From Toxonevra muliebris (lineage: Eukaryota; Arthropoda; Insecta; Diptera; Pallopteridae): a stretch of 64,000 nucleotides of DNA. Position numbers and translations under genes: made by a program. Below, piece by piece: positions 14,309 to 25,149 of this stretch; position 1 is the first letter of the stretch; every line of letters starts with the position of its first letter. The stretch lies in the NCBI GenBank assembly GCA_963691655.1, contig OY829326.1:24850878-24914877 (forward strand). Reading direction: 5' to 3'. Below the pieces are notes generated by a model that was not told the origin of the DNA, ran no database searches, and saw only the letters and a program-made list of their open reading frames with translations.

Positions 14309-16303
14309 TCTTCCCTATAGAAAAGGTGTCTCCGACAGTATAAAACGTCTTCTCCCCTATAGAAAAGGTGTCTCCGACAGTATAGAACGTCTTCTCCCCT
14401 ATAGAAAAGGTGTCTCCGACAGTATAGAACGTCTTCTCCCCTATAGAAAAGGTGTCTCCGACAGTATAAAACGTCTTCTCCCCTATAGAAAAGGTGTCTC
14501 CGACAGTATAAAACGTCTTCTCCCCTATAGAAAAGGTGTCTCCGACAGTATAGAACGTCTTCTCTACTATAGAAAAGGTGTCTGCGGCAGTATAAAACGT
14601 CTTCTCCCCTATAGAAAAGGTGTCTCCGACAGTATAAAACACCTTCTCCCCTATAGAAAAGGTGTCTCCGACAGTATAAAACGTCTTCTCCCCTATAGAA
14701 AAGGTGTCTCCGACAGTATAAAACACCTTCTCCCCTATAGAAAAGGTGTCTCCGACAGTATAAAACGTCTTCTCTACTATAGAAAAGGTGTCTCCGACAG
14801 TATAAAACGTCTTCTCCCCTATAGAAAAGGTGTCTCCGACAGTATAAAACGTCTTCTCCCCTATAGAAAAGGTGTCTGCGACAGTATAAAACGTCTTCTC
14901 TACTATAGAAAAGGTGTCTGCGACAGTATAAAACGTCTTCTCTACTATAGAAAAGGTGTCTGCGGCAGTATAAAACGTCTTCTCCCCTATAGAAAAGGTG
15001 TCTCCGACAGTATAAAACACCTTCTCCCCTATAGAAAAGGTGTCTCCGACAGTATAAAACGTCTTCTCCCCTATAGAAAAGGTGTCTCCGACAGTATAAA
15101 ACGTCTTCTCCCCTATAGAAAAGGTGTCTCCGACAGTATAAAACGTCTTCTCTCCTATAGAAAAGGTGTCTCCGACAGTATAAAACGTCTTCTCCCCTAT
15201 AGAAAAGGTGTCTCCGACAGAATAAAACGTCTTCTCCCCTATAGAAAAGGTGTCTCCGACAGTATAGAACGTCTTCTCCCCTATAGAAAAGGTGTCTCCG
15301 ACAGTATAAAACGTCTTCTCTACTATAGAAAAGGTGTCTCCGACAGTATAAAACGTCTTCTCCCCTATAGAAAAGGTGTCTCCGACAGTATAAAACACCT
15401 TCTCCCCTATAGAAAAGGTGTCTCCGACAGTATAAAACGTCTTCTCCCCTATAGAAAAGGTGTCTCCGACAGTATAAAACGTCTTCTCCCCTATAGAAAA
15501 GGTGTCTCCGACAGTATAGAACGTCTTCTCTACTATAGAAAAGGTGTCTCCGACAGTATAAAACGTCTTCTCCCCTATAGAAAAGGTGTCTCCGACAGTA
15601 TAAAACACCTTCTCCCCTATAGAAAAGGTGTCTCCGACAGTATAAAACGTCTTCTCCCCTATAGAAAAGGTGTCTCCGACAGTATAAAACGTCTTCTCCC
15701 CTATAGAAAAGGTGTCTCCGACAGTATAAAACACCTTCTCCCCTATAGAAAAGGTGTCTCCGACAGTATAAAACGTCTTCTCCCCTATAGAAAAGGTGTC
15801 TCCGACAGTACAAAACGTCTTCTCCCCTATAGAAAAGGTGTCTCCGACAGTATAGAACGTCTTCTCCCCTATAGAAAAGGTGTCTCCGACAGTATAAAAC
15901 GTCTTCTCCCCTATAGAAAAGGTGTCTCCGACAGTATAGAACGTCTTCTCTACTATAGAAAAGATGTCTGCGACAGTATAAAACGTCTTCTCTACTATAG
16001 AAAAGGTGTCTGCGACAGTATAAAACGTCTTCTCCCCTATAGAAAAGATGGCTCCGGCAGTATAAAACGTCTTCTCCCCTATAGAAAAGGTGTCTCCGAC
16101 AGTGTAAAACACCTTCTCCCCTATAGAAAAGGTGTCTCCGACAGTATAAAACGTCTTCTCCCCTATAGAAAAGGTGTCTCCGACAGTATAAAACGTCTTC
16201 TCCCCTATAGAAAAGGTGTCTCCGACAGTATAAATCGTCTTCTCCCCTATAGAAAAGGTGTCTCCGACAGTATAAAACGTCTTCTCTCCTATAGAAAAGG
16301 TGC

Positions 16304-16904
16304 TATAGGTCACTGGACTGTCAAGAATTACGGATAAAGTAGATTTCTAGTAAAGATACCAAAATCATCTACTTCATTCAAACTGAACTTCACGAAGTGC
16401 TTTGACACATTTTTCCTAAAAAAGTGGATTTGAGAAGAAATTTTGTCGGAACTATTTTTTTTATTTATACTGACAGATTCACAATAGATTGCAGGAGTCT
16501 ACTCAAAGCACCTCAATATTTTAATACTACTTCAAATTCCGGACAAAAGTCGAGTTTTCCAGTCCGAACAGAACAGTTAAATACACTGTTTCTAAATATC
16601 TAAACTCAGACTTAAAATCCTTTAAATTCATTAACCAGTGCACTAAACTTATTTTTCATGTAGAAAATAATATATTTTTGTATAATTAGTGCAGGTATTC
16701 CAATTAAAGTTCTCTGTATTAAAAGTAAGGAAATAAAGTTAAATTTAAGCAAGACAATAACATAAAAAAAATATGAAAAATAATAGAAATATTAATAGTG
16801 ATATTAGTTTTAAAACCTAGTAAAATAAATACCTAGCTACTATGGGAAAAAAACAACAACATAAGTGTGTAGAACGGTAGTGGTAGTTTCTTTCAATATC
16901 TCTA
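16304..16904. other. AT-rich flank of the satellite, no gene seen
   Basis: This is the unique-looking sequence immediately right of the array. It starts with GGTCACTGGACTGTCAAG and becomes strongly AT-rich. No reading frame, RNA gene or mobile element was recognised. Confidence 0.6.
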
Positions 16905-17002
16905 TTCAGTGAAGATATTTGGAATCAAATCCGTAATTCTGGGTTATGATTTCAAATATTAGTAGCTTATATAGGATATTGAAAGATTAAGAACTATCAC
17001 TA

Positions 17003-17051
17003 AGATCACTGATGAGGAATTGTGGCGGATTCCGAAACGGCCGTCTGATTT
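17003..17051 (+). ncRNA. Type I hammerhead ribozyme motif, copy A (intact core)
   Basis: Stem I is AGATCA (17003-17008) with TGATTT (17046-17051), six pairs including one G.U. The conserved CTGATGA is 17009-17015. Stem II is GGAAT (17016-17020) with ATTCC (17029-17033), closed by the 8-nt loop TGTGGCGG. GAAA is 17034-17037. Stem III is only A-C with G-T (17037-17038 with 17043-17044) around a GGCC loop. The cleavage-site base is C17045, so predicted cleavage falls between 17045 and 17046. All invariant hammerhead core bases are present, including the G10.1-C11.1 pair. Distal TATATAGG (16968-16975) could extend stem I by pairing with CCTATATA (17053-17060), though with a large bulge. Minimal hammerheads with very short stem III are known from Penelope-like elements and retrozymes. 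Activity is inferred, not shown. Confidence 0.8.
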
Positions 17052-17284
17052 GCCTATATACATTGTTGTTGTGATGACTACATTTGTTCATTAACCTGTT
17101 TATATGTAACTTCAAATAACGAAATTGACATGAACTTAAGTCATGACTTTGAAAAATTAACCTCTAGATTTAATTTTCATAGTCTCCTAAAAAACTATCA
17201 ATACTTATTTTGTTTGATTGATTTTATCAGGCTTAATGAACGTTTGTCAAAGTAATAAAGTGACAAAGTCACCACAGTATAGAC

Positions 17285-17333
17285 AAATCATACGGCGGTT
17301 TAGGAATCCGCCACAATTCCTTATCAGTGATCT
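17285..17333 (-). ncRNA. Decayed hammerhead motif, copy C (core mutated)
   Basis: Read on the minus strand, stem I (AGATCA with TGATTT), stem II (GGAAT with ATTCC) and the 8-nt loop TGTGGCGG are identical to copy A. However CTGATGA has become CTGATAA (invariant G8 to A), GAAA has become TAAA (invariant G12 to T), and the cleavage triplet is GTA. Loss of G8 and G12 should abolish catalysis, so this is a dead copy. Its perfect stems, retained while core bases changed, make the secondary-structure reading more credible. Confidence 0.6.
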
Positions 17334-17640
17334 TAGTTTTCAACGTCTTGTATAAATTATTTAAATTTGAAATCGTAATCCAGAATTACGGGATAAATGA
17401 CAAATTTGTTAACAGAATAGAGATGCTCAAATGAACCTACACAACTATTCCTTATACTTATTTTCGTTGTATGTCCCATTGCAACTAATCATATGATTCG
17501 CCTATCCTCTATACACTATTGTGCTTTTGTCACTTTGACAAACGTTCAATAAACCTGATAAAATTAATCAAACAAATTAAAGACATGAACTCAGATATAG
17601 AAATGAGCATCTTGACCTCATTTTCATAACCTCTAAACAA

Positions 17641-20600
17641 TACTTATTTACTATTGGACAGTAGGAAAAATAGTGTATAACTTATTATTTTTCACAACAC
17701 AAAAATATTTTGAAGTACAGGGACTGCCTCTTCAATTTATAGGCTTGACGTTGGCCTAATCTGGATTCGAGGGCATAGGAATATTAAAAGTAATAAAAGA
17801 GACAATGAATGAGTAAGGCGAGAATCAGGTGAAGACATTTTTCAGGCAAAAAAGGAATGGGTTCCTACTTGGCCCATGCCCATTCTGAGCTAAGTCAAGC
17901 TAACATTAGTGAAACATATCGACCAGATACTGCATCCTACACAATACTGATTTCAGATACAGACACTCTTTCTCAACCATTGTCGGAATCCTACCAAATA
18001 CAGACTGAACATTTTCCATTTCCAGAAATAAGATTTGAAAAGCTTGTTCAATGCCAAGGTGCCAATAAATAAATTGCGTTGGTTGGTCTTAGCATTCGAT
18101 GAATGTAGTCGCCATTGCTGGACTATTACAAGATGCCTTGGTTTGATACTCGTTACGGTGGAAACCAAAAAAAATAATTTCTCCTACTTTTTAAATAAAA
18201 GTTTTTGAAAATTGATATAAACTTGATATTATCGCCTTTTTTATGAAAATTATTTATTCGTTTTGATCCTAAGTTTTTCGTTACTTTTAAATTTATTTTA
18301 ATTAATTGAAACCTAATTATCTTTTTGGAGTATTCTGATGTGTACTGGATCATGATTTTCCCTTCTTGGTAGTAACATTTGAATAGCAAATTTTGTTGTT
18401 ACACCAATATTTGAAGTTTTTCCGTTCCGTTTTAAATTTGTAATCAATAGTTAGGCAAAGAAATACCAGGAATTGCTTTCAAATTTATCTCAAATTTTTT
18501 CTACAAATTTTAACCTCAGTAAACGTGAAATAATATGTTCAAGTGGTGTATGTTTGCATTACGTTTATATATGATTTAATTTACCTGCTTTCGTTCATTG
18601 ACTCATTCGCTCGTAATATAATAAATATCTTAAAAAGCAAAGAAATTTCATATCAAGAAAAAATACATTTTACTCTTGGATTTTACAAGAAAAATTTATA
18701 TGTGATTACTTACTAGCTCCATGAGTGCATAAGGGAGCCCCCGCTCAGTTTTAAACAATAATCGTTTTCCCACATTTTCTGCTAATACTATAGCAGTTTT
18801 TTCTGTTGCCGCTGCTGCTCCCTTTTCTACTTCTGTTCCATTTCATTAATGTTCGAAAGCACGGCAGCATTATTTGTGGTTTTCTGCACTAATGGAAATC
18901 TGCTTTCATTTTTATGTGTGTATGTGTGTGTTTGTTTGTTACGCTCGAGACTTTTCAGACTCCTACGTTTACTACGCGAGTAAATTCACTTCATTTTCTT
19001 TCGCCCTTGTAGCCCTTTGTACAAGGAATATTACAAGCAATTTTTTACCCGCTTTTACAATGCGCACAATTTTTGAATTTTAGCAACGCGCGTTTTGTTG
19101 CATTGGATTTTCTTTTCTTTTTTGTTTTTTTTGTTTTTTTGTTTTTTTTTGCCTTTTTTTACCCTTTACTCCATTTCGTTTTCTATTTTAATTTTACTAA
19201 CATCTAACAGCAGATAGTAATAATTTTTCGCTACTTCTTTAAGTATTTATCTAGCTAGCGATTCTCTGAATATATATGCACCTTCTCTATTATTTTAAAG
19301 TGCGAGCGTGGGAAAAGCTGGAAACTTTAGCATCGCACAGCAATTTGAAGAATATAACCAAGATTATAATTTCTCATTATGAATTCCATTTCATTTCATA
19401 TTATTTTTCTTTTTTTTTCCTTTCTCTTTTCATTTTACTCTTCCCTTTATATTTTGCAAACAATTTTCTGCTTTGGAATTTGCAATTTGTTTATTGTGCA
19501 ATTCTTGTGTACATATAAACAACACTTTAGTTTACACTGCTGGTTAAAAGAATGGGCCGGGCAGTTTTTAGATTTGAAATTATTAGGTGTGTGAAATTTG
19601 GTTGTGAATTAGAAATATCAGCTTTTTTTCATTTAATTTAATTGTTTTTTTTATCAACGTTTAATGTATCCTATGACACATTAAGTTTTCTTTATAAGTA
19701 CATAAAAAAGTAATTAAAATATGTTCATGAAAGTAATATTTTTAAAAATATTTTAATTGAATTTAATGTAATATCAGCAATACAAATTCAAATTCTGTGT
19801 CTGTTACTTTTCTGTCACTGTTACTTCTCAGCACATTTTTTCTCATTTTGCTGTTACTTTTCTGCTACCGCTACTTTTTAAGCTGGAACTGCTTAACTTG
19901 CGCTTGCGTCAGCTGGAATCTAAATAGAGCTAAATGTTTTGAAAATATATGCACTGAACTCCATTGTTTTCCGCATGTGCCGAATTGCCGCATTAAAACT
20001 TAAAAGGTTGGTCAAGTTTCAACTTTTTATTGCGGCAAATAAGGCGCATATATATTGACAGGAAGTTGTTTATATTTTATTAAAAGAAAAAGAATAAAAG
20101 GAAAGAAGATTTTATTTTTATTTATTTATTTGCTAGGAATAATATATAATAATAAAACAAGCTAAGCGGTAAGTGCCAGCTGCCAGGGCCTTCGACTCAG
20201 GAATGAAGATATATTCTGGAGGAGATACAAATTAATATAATTAATTAATCAAAATCAATTTTAGCATCAAAATGAGAGAAATTAGCTTATGAATATGCCG
20301 TAGAAGAACGCATATGTACATTGGAGTTGCTTTTCATAATGTACATAAACCGCAAATGCCGCAGTTAGTTCCACCTTTAGTCATTTCCATTTTTCATTGA
20401 CTGCAACTTTCCGCAAAAATTTTCTTCATAGCCTCTATTTCTTTCCAGTCACGGTTACTTTCAAGTCAATGTTACTTTTCAGTCAAATTTTGTCAACAGT
20501 TTCTGTTGCTTTCCAGTCAAGCTTTTATTGTAATTCCTACTACTTATCAGTTGCTATTAACTTTCAAACAAATTTTTCTTAACTGACTCTGATACTTTTC

Positions 20601-22829
20601 TAACACTGTTACACCATTTTGCAATCACTTTCAACTAAATTTTTTTACAGCAACAGAAGTGTTACTTTTCTGTAATTTAAACATCTAAGGGACTATTGCC
20701 TGCGAAAAGCTTGGTCTAGATCTACCGTAGGCTGTTGTGCAATGTAGTTGTCTGTTAGCTGTCAATCACATTGGCTTTTTAGTCTCCCTTACTTTAAGCT
20801 ATTTTTTTATTGTCTCTTTCTGTTATACTCGTTCTTTTCAGTCACTGTTGTTTTCAATAAATATTTTTTCACAGCTTCAGTTATTTTATTTATAGTTAGT
20901 TTAGTTTTTTAACTACTTTTCTTTCTAATCTATGTTACCTTTCAGCAATTTTTACTTCTCATTTACTTTTCAGACAATTTTTCTTCATAGTCAATTTTTT
21001 TCACTACCTTTCACAGTGCCATTGAATAATGAAGCACTAGAATATTCCCACTAACTTGTTATTTGTTTGTTTTAAACTATTGAAGTATATCTACGAACAT
21101 TTTAATGAAAGAATCCGAAGAACGTGTTATTTTAACAACCTATACTGTATAAAAACTCATACATATACCCGTTTGGTTAAGCTGAATCCATGTATATATA
21201 AAAGTAAATACGTATGTATAGTTTTGAATTTTATACCTTGAATGTATATACAGTTTTATTGCATACTTTTGGGAGTATTATAAAATTTAATGAGAATACG
21301 ATGTAATGAGAGAAACAAATGGATATACGTAAGAATAATCAGCGCAAAAGTTAAATAGCATTATACTTTAGTAACACACTTTGAGTTATAAATTTAAAGA
21401 ATAAACACATAAAAATTACAGAAATTTAAATAATTTACATAAAAAACTCGCCGCCTAAAAATATGCGTGAAAAAAATACAATCAAACAATTCACTTCCGC
21501 TTATGCAACAATTAAACAATAAACTTTTACATTGCTGTGCTGGGCTTAATTTTTTGTGTGAATGTTTTATGCCCCCAAACCGAGAGCAGAAATCTCTAAG
21601 GACAAATAAGCATAATTGCAATTAAAATGTTCAGAGTATTGTTGAATGAGTGGGGCTTGCGAGAGAGTGAACAGGAAGTTGCAATTCTCTAAAGGACACT
21701 TTTTTTGTTTTGTTTTTGGGGAAATTTAAATCCTAACTTTCGCATAGCTCTTTGCAAAGACTCTGGTTGAACTTTATTTTAAACAACAAGTTTTGTTTAT
21801 TTTTTCTGTTCTTTATTTATCATATTGTCTATTTTTATTATTGTTACTGTGTTATTCATATTTGTAGTTGCTGGATTTCGTGGTCGTTGTGGTCATTGGC
21901 CATTTCCTTGCATAACAAAAAACACTTAAATTTACATAATATCTGCACATCCTTCGCATTTCGTTTTCATAATTTCTTGTAGAACTTTTTCTTTGTTTTT
22001 TGTTTGTTTTTGAAACACATTTTAAAGTTTAATGTTATAAAATTTGTGTAGCTTCTTTGTTTTTTTTTTTTTTTTGTTTTTTTTAATACACAAAAGCAGC
22101 AGACTTTTTATAAAACTCCACTCCAACTGTTACCGCGTGCTTTTGGGAATTGCTTTTTAAAATCTTTGCTGACGTCGCTGTTGAGTGGAAAAAAACTAAT
22201 AGACAGAAAAAGATATGAGTGTTTTGGTGTATAATAAAATTACTTCCCTGAGTAACTTTACAGACGCGTCATATTTTGTAATTTGCGAAAAGAAAGTTTT
22301 CGCTTTGTTGCTATTAAAAATTGTTTCGTAGATAATGCAAAAATGAGAAAGTTGTAAATGTTGGAAGAGAAAAAGAAGACAAAAATACACACATAATCAC
22401 ATTTTTGCACAGTTACTTATACATATCTGGGTTCCAACAATTTTTAACTGAACTTTCTGAGTTTATACACTCCCAATTTGCATTTTGGTGGAAATTTTTT
22501 TAAAGTCTTCAGTGATTATTTTAATATATATTTATTGAAGTAAAATTTTATAATAAATAAGTTTGATTTTTTCTGTTTAACATTTTTGCTATTTACATAG
22601 ATAAAAAAGTGTTGCCTTTCTAAGGTTAATGCACAAAGCAAAGCCGTGGTTTGCTATCATTATCACTGCATTTTGTTTATACATTTGTTGAAACCTAGAT
22701 TCCTTATTACTTATTATTTTGTATTGTTTTTATATTTAAAAAAATATTTAATTTTAATGCGTGAGCTAAAATTTTTACACGTCAAAAACGCTTATCGCCC
22801 GTTTGTGGACTATATATTACTTTTACGCT
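17641..22829. other. AT-rich non-coding stretch, no gene supported
   Basis: There are long T-rich tracts (for example 19108-19160 and 22060-22085), and a degenerate TTACTTTTCAGTCA-like motif recurs in 19797-21015. Short reading frames such as 17857-18072 and 19276-19518 have low-complexity products with no recognisable domain. I see no tRNA, LTR or transposase here. Confidence 0.55.
19797..21015. repeat. Degenerate ACTTTTCAGTCA-type repeat
   Basis: Many imperfect copies of a pyrimidine-rich motif are present, for example CTGTTACTTTTCTGTCACTG near 19800, GTCAATGTTACTTTTCAGTC near 20465 and CTTTTCAGTCACTG near 20833. Copies occur at irregular spacing in two blocks (19797-19880 and 20395-21015). 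It may be a very old minisatellite or just a compositional pattern. Confidence 0.35.
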
Positions 22830-23685
22830 GAACAAAAACGTTTCTGAGGAACGTTGCCGTGTCTGCAGAAACCAAAACCGTTTTCTGCAAAAGATTTACA
22901 ATTTTATGATGAACGAAAATTCGTTCACGATAAAATTAAGACAATTTTCTTTTCTGGCAAATGAAAAAACCGTTTCTGCTAAACGAAAGTCCACAACTCT
23001 CTTCTCTTTTTATTTTTGTTTTCCTCTCATCTCGCTCTCGTCGCAAAAAGAAGCAGCAGCGACGCTTACATTCAAACTCCACACAACAACAAATCAACAC
23101 AACATAACGGGAAGTATCATTTGTCAACGCATTATTGAAGAATTTTGATTGTGCATTGAAATTATTTCATCATATTTCTTTTTATCTATAAAAAAGTGCG
23201 TGGTGTTTATAAAAAACAAATAAAAGTGTGTAATTTATAATAAATAATAATAATACAAAAATTGTAATAATATAATTTTATGTAAATTTCATACACTTTT
23301 TCTAGTTTTTAATCACAAAAACAAAAACCATAATAAAATGCCAATGTATATATGAAAATTGTGTTTGCTTTCTTGTTAATATTTTTCAGAGAAATATTGC
23401 ATTTTATTGCAAAAGTTTTTAGTTCATCGTAAAAGAATTGAAAAGTTTATGATGAATAAATCTTCGTTCATTGCAACCGAATAGAAACTTTTTTGGAAAA
23501 CGTTTTTCGGTTATTGTGAAAGAATTGAACCGTTTATGACGAATAAATCTTCGTTCATGGCAACCGAATACAGTCGTTTATGATAAATAAATGTTCGTTT
23601 ATCATGAAAACATTCCATGAACGAAGTTCGTTTAGTGAAAGTTTCGTTTCTGAGAAACGAATTTTTTTCTTTCCGTGTATGCCTG
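22830..23685. repeat. Palindrome-rich AACGAA/TTCGTT repeat region, possible non-autonomous element
   Basis: The region is bounded by near-identical self-complementary boxes: CGTTTCTGAGGAACG near 22840 and CGTTTCTGAGAAACG near 23645. In between lie many CGTTT, AACGAA and TTCGTTCA words, including the palindrome GAACGAAAATTCGTTC near 22912. The central part (22980-23330) is unrelated AT-rich sequence. A frame at 22906-23148 has no recognisable domain. No clear target-site duplication was found, so the class is unknown. Confidence 0.45.
23434..23600. repeat. Two-copy 87-bp direct repeat inside the palindromic region
   Basis: AGAATTGAAAAGTTTATGAT at 23434 and AGAATTGAACCGTTTATGAC at 23521 start two copies that continue through AATAAATCTTCGTTCAT and GCAACCGAATA. 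The period is 87 bp. A partial third copy follows, from about 23573. Confidence 0.7.
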
Positions 23686-23919
23686 AAGGATAGTCAGAAA
23701 CTATAGTACTTAACGAGTCTTATGAAATTTCTACATGTCAGCAGTATTATTTAGGTCGAAGTTTGAGTTCTTAACCTTGCTGTTGAAATCATAACCTCGA
23801 AATAGCTTTTGATCCTAGAAATAGGAATTTTTTTGACAGTCAAACAGTGAACAATGTATTGCGCTATCATATGTTAGACAAAATGATGTATTTCATTGTC
23901 GGCAGCAACTAATCTATAA

Positions 23920-24864
23920 CTGGGAGTTGATTGTAAGTGTATTTTCCCTGACGGCTCCAGAACAGAATTCGGTTCGGGTTCTGGGGTCTTTATTGAAAAT
24001 GACTCCCTTGGGTTGTATACTTCTGTTTCACAAGCAGAAATTTTTGCAATCATAAAGGCAATGGACCATGTCATTGATAATGGTTGGAGAGAAAGGAGTG
24101 TCAGTGTATTTAGTGACAGTCAGGCTGCGCTTAAATCCTTTCTTAATCCTCTAACCACGTCTAAACTGGTTATGCATTGTAAATTCTCGCTTGATTGTGT
24201 TGGAAAACACAATAGTCTGCTGTTGGTATGGGTCCCTGGACACTTAGGAATTTCAGGAAATGAATCGGCTGACCTTCTGGCCAGAAAGGGTTCGGAAACT
24301 GGTTTCCTGGGCCCAGAATCTGAATTCTCTTTGTCGTCTACAGCCATCAAGACCACCCTTAATGAGTGAGTCGACTTGACCCACAATTGTAAATGGGAGG
24401 ACCTGAGGGGCTTTAGACAGACAAAGACCATGTTACCTGTTATCTCGAAGCGTCTAACAGACTTTCTGATATCACTTAACAGAAAGAGCTGCAGGCAGCT
24501 GGTGGGATTATACATATACAGGTTATTTCTCTTGGGCCAAACATTTGCATATGATTGGCCTGGGAGCTAGTGCCTTCTGTGTTTCCTGTGGTTTGGAGGA
24601 AGAATGTGAGGAGACGGCGGACCACTTTCTTAGTGTCTGCCCCGCTTTCTGCCAGATCAGAGTAAGCATATTTGGCACTGGAGTGTTGGGAGACGAAAAC
24701 CTGAGCTCTTTAACACCGCAAGATGGTAAGATTTATTAATAAATCTGGTAGATTTGAAGAATAGCAAAAGGAAACACAAGATCTGGTACAATGGACGTAA
24801 AACATGTCAGAGTCCTGTATTCTTGAATACTTCTTTTGTCTGTTCCAACAAAAAAAAAAAAAAA
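23920..24864 (+). mobile_element. 5'-truncated LINE (I/LOA-type): RNase H, C-terminal zinc motif and poly(A)
   Basis: The region encodes the RNase H domain of a non-LTR retrotransposon ORF2. All four acidic catalytic positions are visible: Asp in IFPDGS (codon 23950), Glu in SQAEIF (24037), Asp in FSDSQAAL (24115) and Asp in NESADLLARKG (24271). The last is preceded by the hallmark WVPGHLGISG, with its His at 24241. A nonsense TGA sits at 24367. The frame then resumes with WEDLRGFRQTK, and a frameshift near 24510-24550 leads into the C-terminal CVSCGLEEECEETADHFLSV motif (Cys-Cys-His-Cys). The C-terminus probably ends near 24764 after another shift. A 15-nt poly(A) at 24850-24864 marks the 3' end. 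Everything 5' of RNase H is missing. It is a dead copy; assignment to the I/LOA group rests on the presence of RNase H. Confidence 0.88.
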
Positions 24865-24879
24865 TCTATAACTATCCAT

Positions 24880-25149
24880 TAAAACTTGCTGAGTTTCTGG
24901 ATACTACAATGTAAAAGATAATGAACTAGCAAACGGGTGAATGTGATTTAAATTCAAAATCTCTTCTTCCTTCAGCCGAGTAAAAATCTTATAGAAAAAA
25001 ATTTAAATTAAAAATCTTACATCGGATGAGTAAGAACCATAGGACATAAAACTTTTCATTCCCTTTGGCCTATTTTGAATTGGAAACAAAATAAGCAGCA
25101 GTTGGTTGCAGATGAACACGTTGAACAGATAAAGCAAATGTCACATCTA
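24880..25149 (+). mobile_element. Second LINE RNase H/C-terminal remnant, interrupted by a MITE
   Basis: Directly behind the poly(A) of the previous element, translation gives SGYYNVKDNELANG, resembling the WVPGH-x-GNELAD signature of LINE RNase H. Further on comes SLWPILNWKQNKQQLVADE, resembling the following C-terminal linker. The copy contains stops and frameshifts. It ends at the TTAA target of the MITE that begins at 25154. The match is short, so confidence is moderate. Confidence 0.5.

Larger units (their letters stand above)
1..16303. repeat. 42-bp tandem satellite array, about 388 units
   Basis: The array is head-to-tail repetition of a 42-bp unit. Each unit contains CTTCTCCCCTATAGAAAAG, then GTGTCTCCGACAGTATAAA, then ACGT or ACACC at the join. 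Three recurrent unit classes are visible: a majority ACGTCTTCTCCCC class, an ACACCTTCTCCCC class, and a CTCTACTATAG class usually ending in TCTGCGAC. The array continues off the left edge and stops mid-unit at about 16303, at the sequence GAAAAGGTGCTATAGG. From 8734 to the end there is no indel that breaks phase, about 180 units in perfect 42-bp register. It is satellite DNA by structure; no known family name is claimed. Reading frames of up to 2720 codons inside it follow from 42 being divisible by 3 and are not called as genes. Confidence 0.98.
16905..17640. repeat. Cluster of inverted and direct partial copies of a hammerhead-bearing repeat
   Basis: Three pieces of one family are seen. The first is a plus-strand copy from about 16905 to 17110, closely matching 31388-31607. 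The second is a minus-strand copy from about 17221 to 17400. The third is a plus-strand 3' piece from about 17481 to 17600, which matches the minus copy as an inverted repeat: CACTTTGACAAACGTTCA at 17530 pairs with the region at 17240. The copies share a block containing AGATCACTGATGAGGAAT and ATTCCGAAACGGCCGTC. The layout could be nested insertions of a TIR element or a rearranged Penelope-like terminal repeat. Confidence 0.75.

Noticed and set aside
1..16303. CRISPR array
   Set aside because: Repeats are contiguous 42-bp units with no unique spacers, and the surrounding DNA is eukaryotic.
17857..18072. Possible 71-codon gene
   Set aside because: Isolated short frame with no recognisable motif, overlapped by a similar-sized frame on the other strand; within chance expectation.
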